Shown piece after piece: positions 1-9,640 of a stretch of 27,790 bases of DNA. Numbering within the stretch: position 1 is the stretch's first letter; every line of letters starts with the position of its first letter. The position numbers and the translations under genes were made by a program. Under the pieces are notes generated by a model that saw only the letters and a program-made list of their open reading frames with translations, was not told where the DNA came from and ran no database searches. Source of the DNA: Priapulus caudatus (lineage: Eukaryota; Priapulida; Priapulimorpha; Priapulimorphida; Priapulidae); assembly GCF_000485595.1 (NCBI RefSeq), contig NW_014577382.1, forward strand, positions 144,744 to 172,533, written 5' to 3'.

Positions 1-37
1 GTGTGCGTGTGCGTGTGCGTGTGCGTGTGTGTGCTCG
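1..37. repeat. GT-rich microsatellite
   Basis: The window opens inside a simple array alternating GTGTGC and GTGT. It is truncated by the window edge, so its full length is unknown. No gene is associated with it. Confidence 0.9.
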
Positions 38-974
38 TGTAAACCCTGGAAGGAAATCATCATGACCTAGGGATATCAAACAAAGTTATTGGAAGCTAAT
101 GCAAAAAATACAACAAATTATGTAAAACAATATATACGTACCACAGTAAAAATTGTAATAAATAAGAATTAATAGCGGTGATAATCAATGTTATTAAACA
201 TCTCTTCTTCTCTAACTTCACACCAAATAATAAACATGTGCCCACATTCGTACATGTACCCTTGAAGCATATAAATCGCTTAGCTGCTACATACAACCCA
301 TCCCTGGCCCCTGGCTGACCCCTGATAAAAGCCCAGCTACATCATTTGTCCACGCAAAGGAAGAAACTAACTGATAATTCGAATTTGTGAACTTTTTTTT
401 ATCTCCTGTTATCAATTCGACTGGGTCTGTTCATATACAATGATAAACCATCATTTGCTTGCACTGCAAGATCATGAAGGAGCTATATTAATTAAAAAAT
501 GTACGGTTACTCACATTGCGGAAATTCGCACATACGGAATTTGTCTACTCGATTCTCGATGTGAGCCCGACATTCGCCCCCAATCGGCGATTCCCACTAG
601 TTTAGATACAACTACAGTAAAAAGCAAGCGTTGGGGGGTATGGTTCGCGTTTCAGCCGACTGCTCAAGGATGCAGCCTTTCCGTAACTCGGCTACGAACA
701 CGCTACACATAACACCAGGAGTGTCATAATATAGTCTATATATATTGACATAACACAACGCGTACATATATACATGTATGCACTTTTACCAGTCATTTTC
801 TGACGGCGACAAACACATCCGTTGCCTATAGAAACTACCAGCATTACCTGCACGCAGCCGCTTCGCAGATTTGCATTGCATTCCACAACAGCCAGAACTA
901 GAACGCGTCTATTTACCTTACTATTGTTCTGTTACCATGAAAGATGACGCAACCGCGCCGAACGATGTGATCAC

Positions 975-1010
<36 letters not shown>

Positions 1011-1489
1011 GCACTCCTACCCATCACACAGGATTGCTGCGTCGGCAATGTATAGACGCGAGCACGGGCGCGCTACCGCACAGATATTTCGTTTGCATCA
1101 TCGTCCATCCGTCCCTCTACGTCTTCTCCACGTGAGGGGGGCGCAACCGACTCACCAGCCCGTGAACAAACCAAAGCATCGCAGTCGGCCTTGCGAGTCG
1201 CGTGACGAACAGGCCATCGGATTATGTGAGTGCGAGCGGTTGTGTCAGTAGCGAGGGTGTGCACGCCGTCGCCCAATCACAAACAAGCCGGAGTGTGCTA
1301 CTTTCCATAGCGTTACACAGCTGTTATTTTACGGCTAAAAATGTCAGCACAGCCATCGGCTATAAAGGGCAAAGGCACAAACTGTTCGCGCATGGCCAAC
1401 AGCTAACGAGCAAAAGTGTGAACGCTGATCGTGAAGGTTGGTACACAAAACGCGTGCGCCCGCAGCAGCTACAGCTAAATAACGCAGAT
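38..1489. other. Intergenic stretch, no supported gene
   Basis: I see no gene here that I can support. The first 900 bases are AT-rich. From about 900 to 1480 the sequence is richer in GC and CpG, which could be a promoter or first-exon region. Its open frame (871-1251, +) includes 11 glutamines from a CAG run but resembles no family I recognise. The GC-rich part ends at the inverted-repeat element that begins at 1490. Confidence 0.5.
976..1009 (+). repeat. CAG trinucleotide repeat
   Basis: About eleven uninterrupted CAG triplets ending in CGG. In the + frame they would encode polyglutamine within an open frame that has a possible ATG at 937. No recognisable domain lies on either side, so coding status is undecided. 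Confidence 0.9.
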
Positions 1490-1724
1490 GGGGTCGTTGT
1501 CGTATCAGGTACTACAGATATGTACCCGAGGTAGTTTTAGGCTGTTTACCTCCGCCAGGGGCTTGGCGGAGGTTATGTTTTCACACGGCAGTGGTTTTGA
1601 GTGTTGGTTTGTGTGTTACCATGCACGTTTCAGTTCACTTCCGCTAGGTGCGCTGGCTGTAGACTTACAAACACGCAACCACAGTCCTCCCCCACCTGCA
1701 CGTCGCACTAATCCGGATCCAATA

Positions 1725-1792
1725 AATTATTTAATTAATTAATTAATTAATTTTTCGCACCTTAATTAATTAATTAATTAATAAAAAAATTC
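1725..1792. repeat. Inverted AATT tracts
   Basis: Two runs of tandem TTAA/AATT, about 25 bp each, separated by ttttcgcacc. Because AATT is self-complementary the tracts can pair with each other or fold singly. They lie inside T1. Confidence 0.8.
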
Positions 1793-1881
1793 ACATTGAG
1801 AGAATTCAGCTGCCTTGGCGGAGGTCTGTGCTCTCCGAGTGCTCTAGTTAGTATTATGTTTATATTTTTATATGAGGTATG

Positions 1882-1925
1882 TTTAGGGTTAGGGTTAGGG
1901 TTAGGGTTAGTGTTAGGGTTAGGGT
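1882..1925 (+). repeat. Interstitial TTAGGG array in T1
   Basis: About seven TTAGGG units, one altered to TTAGTG, on the + strand. The array is embedded between the arms of T1 and is not at a chromosome end. TTAGGG is the ancestral metazoan telomere unit. Confidence 0.9.
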
Positions 1926-2020
1926 ACACTTCTGTAGTACAAGTCTGGTACACTTTGTGTATACATGATATATGTACCTCGGATACATATATCTGTAGTA
2001 CCTGATATGACAACGACCCC

Positions 2021-2347
2021 TTGAGCCTAAATAGTCTAAATAACCCCCGACCATGCTTTGTGCGAATTTACTATGCAGAGTCAAGTCTGATGAAAATTGC
2101 GCCCCTCGCAACGTTACTTGGATAATAATAATTTCCTCCTGCACAATACTAGCATCTGATATCAATACAGTTATTTCAAATACTATAGAAGTAAAGGTAT
2201 TCTCGTGCTGATACATGCATGAGCTTAACGGAAGGTTTCCATAAAATGAGAATAAGTTACCAACTGAAATGCTTACCTTGAGTTTCTCCTAATTCGAAAA
2301 ATGCCGTAAATGTGCCAAAAAGTGTAGTCAATTGTAGTCAGCAATGC
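2021..2347. other. Non-coding gap between two elements
   Basis: AT-rich unique-looking sequence between T1 and the next inverted-repeat element. I see no frame, splice signal or repeat that I can defend. Confidence 0.5.
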
Positions 2348-2604
2348 CAGATTTAGACATTTAAGCTAAACAAGCTGAAGCTTAGGGCCGCATTATCTGA
2401 AGGGCTTCTCAAAACGTCAAATTTTTTCATTTGTTACAGTTTTACGATTATTTATATTCAAGTAATGATTTAACCTAATTAACATAACCTAATTAACAAC
2501 AATTAACATGATCAAATTAGACCCAATTATCAAAAAAGATAATTATTTACACAATTTTACTCTACAGCTTCCCATAGGTTAGGGCCACACCATGTCTAAA
2601 TCTG
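2348..2604. mobile_element. Small TIR element (CAG...CTG ends)
   Basis: CAGATTTAGACAT at the left end is the exact reverse complement of ATGTCTAAATCTG at the right end, giving 13-bp perfect inverted repeats around an AT-rich 257-bp body with no coding potential. CAG...CTG termini fit a hAT-type MITE. I find no clean 8-bp target duplication, so the class assignment is tentative. Confidence 0.6.
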
Positions 2605-4470
2605 GCTCTGGTGGTCATTAACCCATTTATAATCAAGTTTGATATCAAACCTAATCGTATACAAGGATGCACATCACGACAGTACCGTACCAATAAAAAC
2701 GTATCATAAAACTATTCCAACAACAATCTGAGTCACAGCGAGGTGTACATGTGCCCGGCAGATTGGTCCGAAGGTCTAGTACAGAGAAGTCTCTGGCTCC
2801 ATAGTAATTTACCAAGTGGTTGACGGAATATCGATAGACACGTTTACACTACTTGCGAGGTGCCTAACACCGGTTACATAACAGCCATAGGCCATACTCA
2901 TGAGCGCAAGGGCTGCTAACATGGCGTCTAAACAAGTTCAACATCAAACTGCGACATTGCTGTCTCGTTGACGTTATATGTTATCACCCAAAATCCGGCT
3001 CTAGGAATGTGGGAGGGGGGAAGCCTTTCATAGGATGAGCCATTCTTACTAACTAGCTACAAAACAACACTCAAAAAGTGATAATACAGATTCAATTTGT
3101 ATCATTTTTATGCACTACACCTACCATTGTCCGTTAATATTCTGTGTGAACTCTTAAAAGTTCCTGTATGTGGCTGGGTTTCCTCTCAGAGTAGAAAAAG
3201 AAGACGAAGAAGGGGGAGGAGGAGAAGAAGAAAGTAAAATACTAACACTAACTATAAACAAAATAATGAAATTAAACAAGATAAATGCAATGCATGACAA
3301 AAAGTACCTCGTAAAGGGCTCTATGCATAACATGATTCTTTGGAATCGTTCTTTTTGGGCAGCAGTACAGAGACTTCTATAGATGTAATACTGCTTCTCT
3401 ATTTATATATTGTAATACTGCTTCTCTATTTATATCTCGTTACCCGTGATCGTCTAGGGTTCTGCGCATATTATTAAGAGATATCGCTGTACGCATTCTA
3501 CATAAATTAGCCAACACTGAAGGTACGTATTTCAAACACACACATATTTACTGGTCGGGAATGACGGTAACATATATATGCCCGTAATAGTGAACAGTAG
3601 TGTACAGCTGTGTACGCGACATACAAACATGAACTTACATATATATAGTAGTATTCGTCAACGGTGAAAACAGTAAGAATATCTCTTGCCACGTTCGTAG
3701 CGTAAATAGTAGAGAGCCTGCCATTGCGCCGTGCTGCATGCACAACGGTTATATACTGCGCCCTCCTATTGTTTTAGGTTCTGGTCACGCTGCATGGTTC
3801 AGCTGCATATAGTGCATGGTAGCGTACGAGGTCAGCTGCGCGTTTACACAAAAGGCTTGCCCCGTACTCTGATTACTTAGGTTATTATGCAATTATCCTA
3901 TTTCTATCTTATTTGACTATTTCTGTATTACATAGATATGCATAAGACATATACGTGATGTCATTAAGATGAAGTGAACAACATCAAAAATGGTCTACAC
4001 CTTGGCAAGTCAGGCATTTTTGGATCCTCACTTAAGAGTAAGAAGCTGTCTAACTTGCTCTTGTCATGGTACATCGCATCACACATAAATAAAGAGCTAA
4101 CGTGGCTCTACCGGTGTAGCCCATTCACTCCGACTACAGGAGGACTGTAGCCAGAGCGAAGGGCCTACATTAGTAGAGCTCGGAATAACGTAGACACATC
4201 CGCATTTAGAATGAGTAAAATCACCATGATGGGACTATATAGAACCAGTATGCATCTAGAGCTTTGCGTGATGCACAACCGAGTCATGGGGCAGGCTGGA
4301 GCTATTTTTGAACATAGCCCATGTTCGCTGAAACATATCCATTTGTACACACGGGTTGGCATGTGTCTAGGGGAAAGTAGCTGCGTTAGTTGTAGGCTTC
4401 TCTAATGCAGTGTGCATTCACCTTAACCAAGGAAGGTCAATGAACAAAAAGACAACAACCTTTTTCTCGC
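2605..4470. other. Gene-free stretch
   Basis: No supported gene. Contents are an acidic-codon purine run near 3200 (GAAGAAGGGGGAGGAGGAG), a two-unit tandem repeat at 3384-3436 and several short unrelated frames. A clear promoter or poly(A) arrangement is not visible. Confidence 0.5.
3384..3436 (+). repeat. 27-bp tandem duplication
   Basis: The unit tgtaatactgcttctctatt followed by tatata is present twice in direct succession. It is a simple local duplication with no associated gene. Confidence 0.9.
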
Positions 4471-4471
4471 G

Positions 4472-4487
4472 ACGTCATCGATGACGT
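4472..4487. promoter_or_regulatory. 16-bp palindrome with two CRE half-sites
   Basis: ACGTCATCGATGACGT is a perfect 16-bp palindrome containing two TGACG/CGTCA half-sites of the type bound by CREB/ATF bZIP proteins, in inverted orientation. It is followed by a T tract. The palindrome is directly visible. A regulatory role is inference, as no gene start lies close by. Confidence 0.35.
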
Positions 4488-4641
4488 TTTTTTTAGATTA
4501 TTTATTCATTCATTCATATATAAATTTTTTATAACAGCAACTGTTGTTGGAAATTAGAGTGTGAATGGAAGAGTCAAGGTAAATCTTGACACACTGCAAC
4601 GACAAATGACCAACCGTAACGTTCAGAGTCAAAGCTGCAGT

Positions 4642-4736
4642 GACTGGCCTCAGCTACACTGCAGGTGTGAAAACGACAGACCCCAGCCACACTGCACGCG
4701 TTAACGACTGGCCTCAGCTACACTGCAGGCGTTAAT
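4642..4736 (+). repeat. ~32-bp tandem repeat, three units
   Basis: Three imperfect copies of a unit containing cctcagctacactgcagg followed by a gttaac or gtgaaaac tail. The first and third units agree best. Non-coding. Confidence 0.8.
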
Positions 4737-5832
4737 TACCGGCGTTAGATCACAGTTAGTCTTTTTTATCGCTACACAATGGTTGACATTTGAAGTTTGT
4801 AAACTCAAGACTGTTGAATGTTCCATGGGCTTACCATTGATTTTGTAGTTTTGTCCTAAGGATAGTTTTCTGCTACGTGGGTAAGCCGTGGGTAAGCTTG
4901 CACAATAAATGAGCTAAATATTTTAAAAATTTAAATTTCCCCAAGCACATGGGAGTCAGCCCCAAACTGGTCTGCCATCACGATCTTTCAACAGCTTCAC
5001 AGCCGAATTCCGTTACAAAATGGTTATATGTGCGCGCCGATGAAAACATAATGTATGACTCTGATTGGCTGTTTACGAAATGTCTCGTGACCATGTCGTT
5101 GGAAAATAGAAAGGATTCTTAATAGTTTTTGTCATTACGGTTGCCACCGGATGCTATCGCATGCAAGTTTCTATTTTCTCCAATGTCCTTAGACATTACG
5201 GTTGGTCATTGTCACTGTAATGTCTTGACCTTCAGAAGAACGCAAATAAAGAAAAAGAGGAGATGGAGGTGGTGGATTAATAAGGTGCAACGACAAAGAT
5301 GGAAGGAGGGAGTAGGATAGGTCGATCATGAGGTGGTAGCAACTAGGTTGGTAGCTCTCCTACCACTCATTGCCATGGATCTATATACTAACTCCTGTAG
5401 TGTGAGCACACAGACAGTCCCCTGTTAAAGTAGGGGTAAGAGATCAAGTTACCTTTGACGTTACTGATATTACCCAAAAGAAATTTCAATTTATTCCTAG
5501 GACGAGAGGTCTTGGCAATATATTAAGAGGGGAGTTGAACATTGAGGTATTGAGAAGTGGAGGCCAGAAGGAGGGGTAGAGAAAATTTGGCTGGGACAAA
5601 TCATCAATGGCAAAAAAACTATCATAAAAATTGGGGAGTACACAATGTGAACAAATAAATCCAAACTGATCTGGAAAATTCATAATACGTTCTAAGAATT
5701 TCACCTCCTGTAAAAAAGTGTAAGATTTCCAGAGAAATGCCAATGCCACAGCAATGCTTACACAGGTTGGTCAAGTTGGTGCAACTGCCTGGTGGTGGTG
5801 TTGTGTTGGTGTCATGTCATGCCTGGTGCAAG
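4737..5832. other. Gene-free stretch
   Basis: No supported gene. The open frames at 5129-5320 (+) and 5486-5749 (-) have no recognised domain and no plausible splice partners. A GT-rich tract (ggttggtcaagttggtgcaa) lies near 5765. Confidence 0.5.
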
Positions 5833-5847
5833 TATAATATAATATAC

Positions 5848-6325
5848 GCAGTGGCTCGTGCTCCGGTCACCGGAGCGAGAGTTATTTTGGCTTGTGCTCC
5901 GGCAATCCCAGAATGCATTGCAAAATAATCAAGTGAGAATTTATCAGCGGGACGCAGAAAATGGCAGCGTATTTTGACAGGCTATGATGGGATATCAGTG
6001 TTTGATGGGATATCAAAATGCAACATTTGTTCAATATTACCATAAAGATTCTCGGACCATTAATGCTGATAAGAAAAGAGTACCGAAACGAGTGGAAAAT
6101 GCTAACGAAAATTTGAAGTATTACAATGTGAACTACGCCTGTGTTTTTGGAGTAAAACGGTTCATTGCACAGGGAAGAGACCAGGATTGCATTCAAGGTT
6201 CGTGTGCAGCAATTTTCTGCGTTCCGCTGAGAAATTCTCACTTGATGACTTTGCAATGCATTCTGGGATTGTCGGAGCATGAGCCAAAAAAAACTTCCGC
6301 CCCGGTTACCGGAGCACGAGCCCGG
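5848..6325. mobile_element. Inner foldback element A (~115-bp arms)
   Basis: The left arm reads from GGCTCGTGCTCCGG through CAATCCCAGAATGCATTGCA to ATCAAGTGAGAATTT and CGCAGAAAAT. The same blocks occur in reverse order and complement between about 6208 and 6322. The arms are about 115 bp with scattered mismatches, around a core of about 250 bp. A frame runs through much of it on each strand only because the arms mirror each other. It is a foldback/MITE-like unit of unknown superfamily. Confidence 0.75.
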
Positions 6326-6349
6326 GGGGTGGGGGGCACCCCATATATA

Positions 6350-6770
6350 TAGCATGGTAGGTATGTGCCGCGGGAGAGTCCCCCATTTTCAACCCTAAAC
6401 TTCCGTTCCAGTGCATCGCATTTTTAAGAATTTCTCGTTCCAGAGCATCACAAGTTTAGTTACCATACAGATCTTACATTTTTGCCGTTCCAGAGCCGCT
6501 AGTTTTTAACATTTCCGTTCCAGTGCATCGTACTTCAGAATACGTTGAAACCGGGCCGTGAAGGCATGCATGCAACGCATGCGCATATGGATGGATGGAT
6601 GGTCAGCTGCTGCTGCTGTTCTTGTTTATTTACATCCGATGATGAACTCCGTGCCAGTTCCAGAGCATCCCACATTTCAACAAACATTAGTTCCAGAGAC
6701 CCCCATTTTCAGCTCTGAGTTAGTTCCAGAGCCCCCCATTTTTGACTTCGCAGTGGCACATACCTACCAT
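6350..6770. mobile_element. Inner TIR element B with repeated GTTCCAGAGC motifs
   Basis: ATGGTAGGTATGTGCC near 6354 is the exact reverse complement of GGCACATACCTACCAT near 6755. Between them the motif GTTCCAG(A/T)GC recurs about seven times in the same orientation (near 6409, 6439, 6487, 6520, 6657, 6691 and 6723). A GGAT tetranucleotide run and a CTG run are also present. It is probably a non-autonomous element; the repeated decamer could be a subterminal transposase-binding motif. Confidence 0.65.
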
Positions 6771-6838
6771 AATCATGATAATGTGGGGAAAGTCCCCCCC
6801 CCCCCGGGAGCACGAGCCACTGCGTATAATATATTACA

Positions 6839-7552
6839 ACATATTGCTTTTCTGATGCCAGTGGCAATGTGGAGAACTTTAAACTGTGCCATGTAATTGA
6901 ACATGAAATCTGTGCATCATTTTTTAATATATGGTGATTTCGTGTACAACTTCGCTCGTGATACGTGCACTGCCCACGGTGCAGGCTGCAGGGCAGGGCA
7001 GTACGTAGCCACAAGTTCACTTCTCGCTTAAAGTAACTATTGCGAAAGTTTTCCAGTGTTTCACCACTTTCATGACACCTACCGTTATTGCTTGAGTAAC
7101 AGCAATTGTCTAGAGTAACAATAAAATGTCTTAGAACCTTCGTTTTCACACAAAAAGTAAATAGTTTGGTAAACAATCGATTGTTGTCATTTTAAAACTA
7201 GCCGGAAGGATGGATTAGCTAGTGGCGCCACTGCTTATCTGCCATAGACAAAGTACAGGCTTTCTCAAATCATGCACTTGTTTTCAATTAATCACCGACA
7301 CAAATACAAGTTTACCAATTCTGCCATTAGGCATTATCGCGACACGATAAAATGTTTTGCTGTTACGATGTGTTCATATCCAATTTTCTATGCTGCATAA
7401 AATCTTAGTATTTTTAATGTTGGTGTAATCAGTGATATTTTCGCTGTCAGGTGAGACTATATTCAGCTATATTTAGTTTTTCTGAGCAAAAATCTCGCAA
7501 TACACACTTTAACACTACGTTGTACGACGACGTCACACATCCTACGACGTGT
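6839..7552. other. Gene-free stretch
   Basis: AT-rich sequence with no gene I can support. The open frame at 6709-7176 (-) starts inside the mobile element and matches no family that I recognise. Confidence 0.5.
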
Positions 7553-7976
7553 AAAGCCTGGCGCACATTGCCGAACATTTTCCCGAACAAATGTTTTTGT
7601 CTGGCAATGTGCGGGGGGACAATTGCTGAGCGCACATTGCTGAACATTTTGTAGCGAACAATCTTGTGGCGCCGTCTAGTAGCTGTGTTGTAAAGAGTCA
7701 CGTGATCGGCGCATGATTGGGCACAAAAATTATGTGACCACATATCGTGCTGCTATTGGTTACTACTTTACAAATGTTCCTAGAATTGTTCGACATTCAC
7801 CGCACATTGACGAACATTCGACAAACAATGTTCGAGATATCAAACATTTCCGATCTTCAGAAACATTGTTCGGAACAACTGTTCGACAACTTTTTTCACC
7901 GCACATTGCCGAACATTTCATGGAACATTGCTACGATGTTTTTGAGCAAAATGTTCGGCAATGTGCGCCGGGCTTA
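7553..7976. mobile_element. TIR element with multiple internal GCACATTGCCGAACATT motifs
   Basis: The left end aaagcctggcgcacattgcc continuing gaacatttt is matched by the reverse complement of the right end (aaaatgttcggcaatgtgcg continuing ccgggctt), giving inverted repeats of about 28 bp. The same core recurs inside near 7632, 7800 and 7900 in direct orientation and near 7605 inverted, making about six copies. The right flank is TTAA, which would suit a piggyBac-like target, but the left flank is not TTAA. There is no transposase frame. Confidence 0.75.
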
Positions 7977-8052
7977 ACAGTCGGAGAGCCTGGTCGGGCT
8001 AGGTAGTACGGTGTCACATCCTCGTTGAGGTCGTTTATTCAATCTGAATCTG

Positions 8053-8163
8053 CACATAACGTAGCTCTAGTAACTATAGCCCGCGTACTGTTACCGCTGC
8101 CAAGCGGCAACCATACGCGGAAAACACTAGTTACTACTACTAGAGCTACACATAACGTAGCTC
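8053..8163. mobile_element. Hairpin insertion flanked by a 15-bp direct repeat
   Basis: CACATAACGTAGCTC occurs at 8053-8067 and identically at 8149-8163. Between them is an imperfect hairpin: gtagctctagtaact pairs with agttactactactagagcta, and an inner stem pairs ccgcgtactgttaccgct with agcggcaaccatacgcgg. It looks like a tiny foldback element with its duplication. A related arm sequence (gtagctcta...) recurs in the hairpin near 9500. Confidence 0.7.
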
Positions 8164-8165
8164 GA

Positions 8166-8558
8166 GCCTCTGTGGCCCAGTGGTAGGCATCGTGCACTGT
8201 CCACTGAATGCTGCGAGTTCAAACCCCGGCCATGGCAGTGAAATTTCTCAAGGTGTAAAAACCTGGCTCTCAACATTGGAGACTGTGAATCTCCCGTGGC
8301 TCATATGACCACGTAAAATGGCGGTCCCGTCTCAGAAATACTAGCCAATGGCGAATGGGGACGTAAAAGAACCACTGAGGGCGCAAAGGAACTCTGGCTG
8401 TGAACACCCTCAGTGCCATTTGGCTAAAGGCTGACTACCTGGCTTTACCCAAGCTAGGTCACACCTCATGGCTAGCTATAGTCCTTGTCATTATATCCAG
8501 TGGAGACTGTAGTGGCCACCGACAAGTACGGCATGCATGAGAACATAACAATAACAAC
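8166..8558 (+). mobile_element. tRNA-derived SINE
   Basis: The 5' head resembles a tRNA. It has an A-box-like TGGCCCAGTGGTAGG at 8173-8187 and a B-box-like GAGTTCAAACCCCGG at about 8215-8229, spaced as in internal Pol III promoters. The acceptor stem does not pair well, so it is not a working tRNA gene. A tRNA-unrelated body of about 300 bp follows, ending in an A-rich simple tail (aacataacaataacaac). This is the architecture of a SINE mobilised by a LINE in trans. I do not name the family. Confidence 0.75.
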
Positions 8559-9050
8559 GCAATACTGCTTTGTTCAACTTGTCGACTGTCCTATAGCCTT
8601 GTCACTTAAATAGATTTTATTTTACGATAATAAATTATCAATCTTTAATATAAATGATGATATGCTTACGGGTACCTGTTCAGGAGTTTCATTGTTGAAA
8701 GAGTTATAAAGAAACCGGTGAAGACATAGTCTCTAATGAAGGCTGTTTCTATGTTGTGTAGTAGTTGAGTAGTTGTGCGTTTGTTGCGCTATCTGACGGG
8801 CAAATAAATAATTTCGATAGGGGCAAAATCATGGCAAAATGCAAATGAATAATAAACTCAGAATGATGCCCCACGATCAGTGATATCGCTCGCTACAAAT
8901 GTCGATTTGGTACTTCTATTATGAAAAGCAAACGCTTTCTTCTGCGGCAAATTACTGCCATATACTAAGAATATCTTCGTCTGTGTAACTGTTACTACAC
9001 CCACACACACGCACGCATACGCGCACCGCACGAACGCACCAGGGTCGCGC
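8559..9050. other. Upstream flank of the isochorismatase-domain gene
   Basis: AT-rich sequence that turns into a CA/CGCA-rich tract at about 8995-9045, just before the first exon. No TATA box is evident. The 5' UTR presumably starts here, but I cannot place the transcription start. Confidence 0.45.
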
Positions 9051-9051
9051 G

Positions 9052-9070
9052 TAACGCCAGGGGGCGCTGT
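9052..9070 (+). promoter_or_regulatory. CTCF-like motif next to the start codon
   Basis: GCCAGGGGGCGCTG matches the core of the bilaterian CTCF consensus (AGGGGGCGC with a CC to its left). It lies about 20 bp upstream of the ATG of the isochorismatase-domain gene. The match is visible; binding is inference and depends on the organism having CTCF. Confidence 0.3.
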
Positions 9071-9086
9071 GAATGAAGGTGTCAAG

Positions 9087-9353
9087 ATGTCAGCTGTGAA
9101 TTTAGGCAAGATTGCCGCAAAGACTTCTGCACTTTTCTTGTGTGATATGCAAGAAGCTTTTAGAAAGACTATAAAGTATTACCCAGCGATTATTGAAACA
9201 TCTCAAAGGTTACTGAATGGCGCACAAATCTTGAATATGCCAGTGATTACAACAGAGCAGTATCCAAAGGGATTGGGTCACACAGTCTCAGAACTAGACG
9301 TTAGCCAAACTATATTGGTTACTAAAACACAGTTCTCCATGGCAGTCCCAGAG
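9087..9353 (+). CDS. Isochorismatase-domain protein, exon 1
   Basis: First coding exon, residues 1-89 of a 198-residue protein of the ISOC1/ISOC2 type (cysteine-hydrolase/isochorismatase fold). The start is the ATG at 9087, with A at -3; the in-frame codon at 9069 is GTG, not ATG. The motif LFLCDMQE carries the family Asp (D20). TEQYPKGLG follows, and then VTKTQFSM with the conserved Lys (K80). The exon ends at a donor, GAG|GTACCG, in phase 0; reading on, the frame stops at 9413 after unrelated residues. Members of this family are small cytosolic or mitochondrial proteins whose animal substrates are poorly defined, so no specific reaction is claimed. Third codon positions here are A/T-rich, unlike exon 2. 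Confidence 0.9.
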
Positions 9354-9494
9354 GTACCGATACTAATAGCAGTAATGCGCGTTTTTTGCGATGCTAATTG
9401 TGCCGAGATCTAGTGCGTAGAAGAGGATTCAACAATACACCTCTGAGCAACTAAAAATTCCTAAGCACCTAGCTCTAGATTCTAGAACTTAGTA

Positions 9495-9535
9495 TAGCCC
9501 TCTGCTGCGGCGGAGCGGAGGGCTATACTAGCCTA
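9495..9535. repeat. Strong hairpin
   Basis: AGTATAGCCCTC and GAGGGCTATACT form 12-bp perfect arms around a GC-rich loop containing gctgcggcgg. Beyond them tagagctac and agctcta elements extend the symmetry. The outer parts resemble the arms of the hairpin insertion at 8.06-8.15 kb, so this may be another copy of that small foldback family. Confidence 0.75.
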
Positions 9536-9640
9536 TAGTTTTAGAGCTACTAACCAATGCCACCGTGCACTGCTAGACAGTAGAAAATTTATTTGTGGTG
9601 TTAACTGTTATTGTTTTTTATCACTGACACTTGGACCTGC

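Larger units (their letters stand above)
1490..2020. mobile_element. TIR element T1 carrying a TTAGGG array
   Basis: Non-autonomous DNA-transposon-like element of about 531 bp. The left end GGGGTCGTTGTCGTATCAGG is matched by the reverse complement of the right end. Including the following ACTACAGATATGTA and CGAGGTA blocks, the inverted repeats run about 45 bp with few mismatches. The interior holds a nested module at 1549-1850 bounded by cctccgcc and ggcggagg, inverted (AATT)n tracts and a telomere-type array. There is no transposase frame. The family is unknown to me. Possible flanking direct repeat: ctaaataac, at about 1474 and about 2030. Confidence 0.8.
5833..6838. mobile_element. Outer frame of a nested inverted-repeat cluster
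   Basis: The arm near 5845-5862, tacgcagtggctcgtgctcc, is matched in reverse complement at about 6807-6827 (gggagcacgagccactgcgt). The AT-rich tataatatat flanks also mirror each other. Between them sit two further inverted-repeat units with their own arms, giving a nested arrangement of about 1 kb. No transposase is present. The outer pair could be an older element that received later insertions, or the product of recombination between related MITEs. Confidence 0.7.

Noticed and set aside
871-1251. Open frame with a glutamine run as a possible gene
   Set aside because: Only the CAG run is distinctive. No domain, no supported splice sites, and overlapping frames on the other strand of similar length.
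5984-6352. Open frames on both strands as a small gene pair
   Set aside because: They run through the mirrored arms of inverted-repeat element A, which explains the similar peptides on the two strands.
8166-8237. A tRNA gene
   Set aside because: A- and B-box-like sequences are present, but the acceptor stem does not pair and a long SINE body with an A-rich tail follows.
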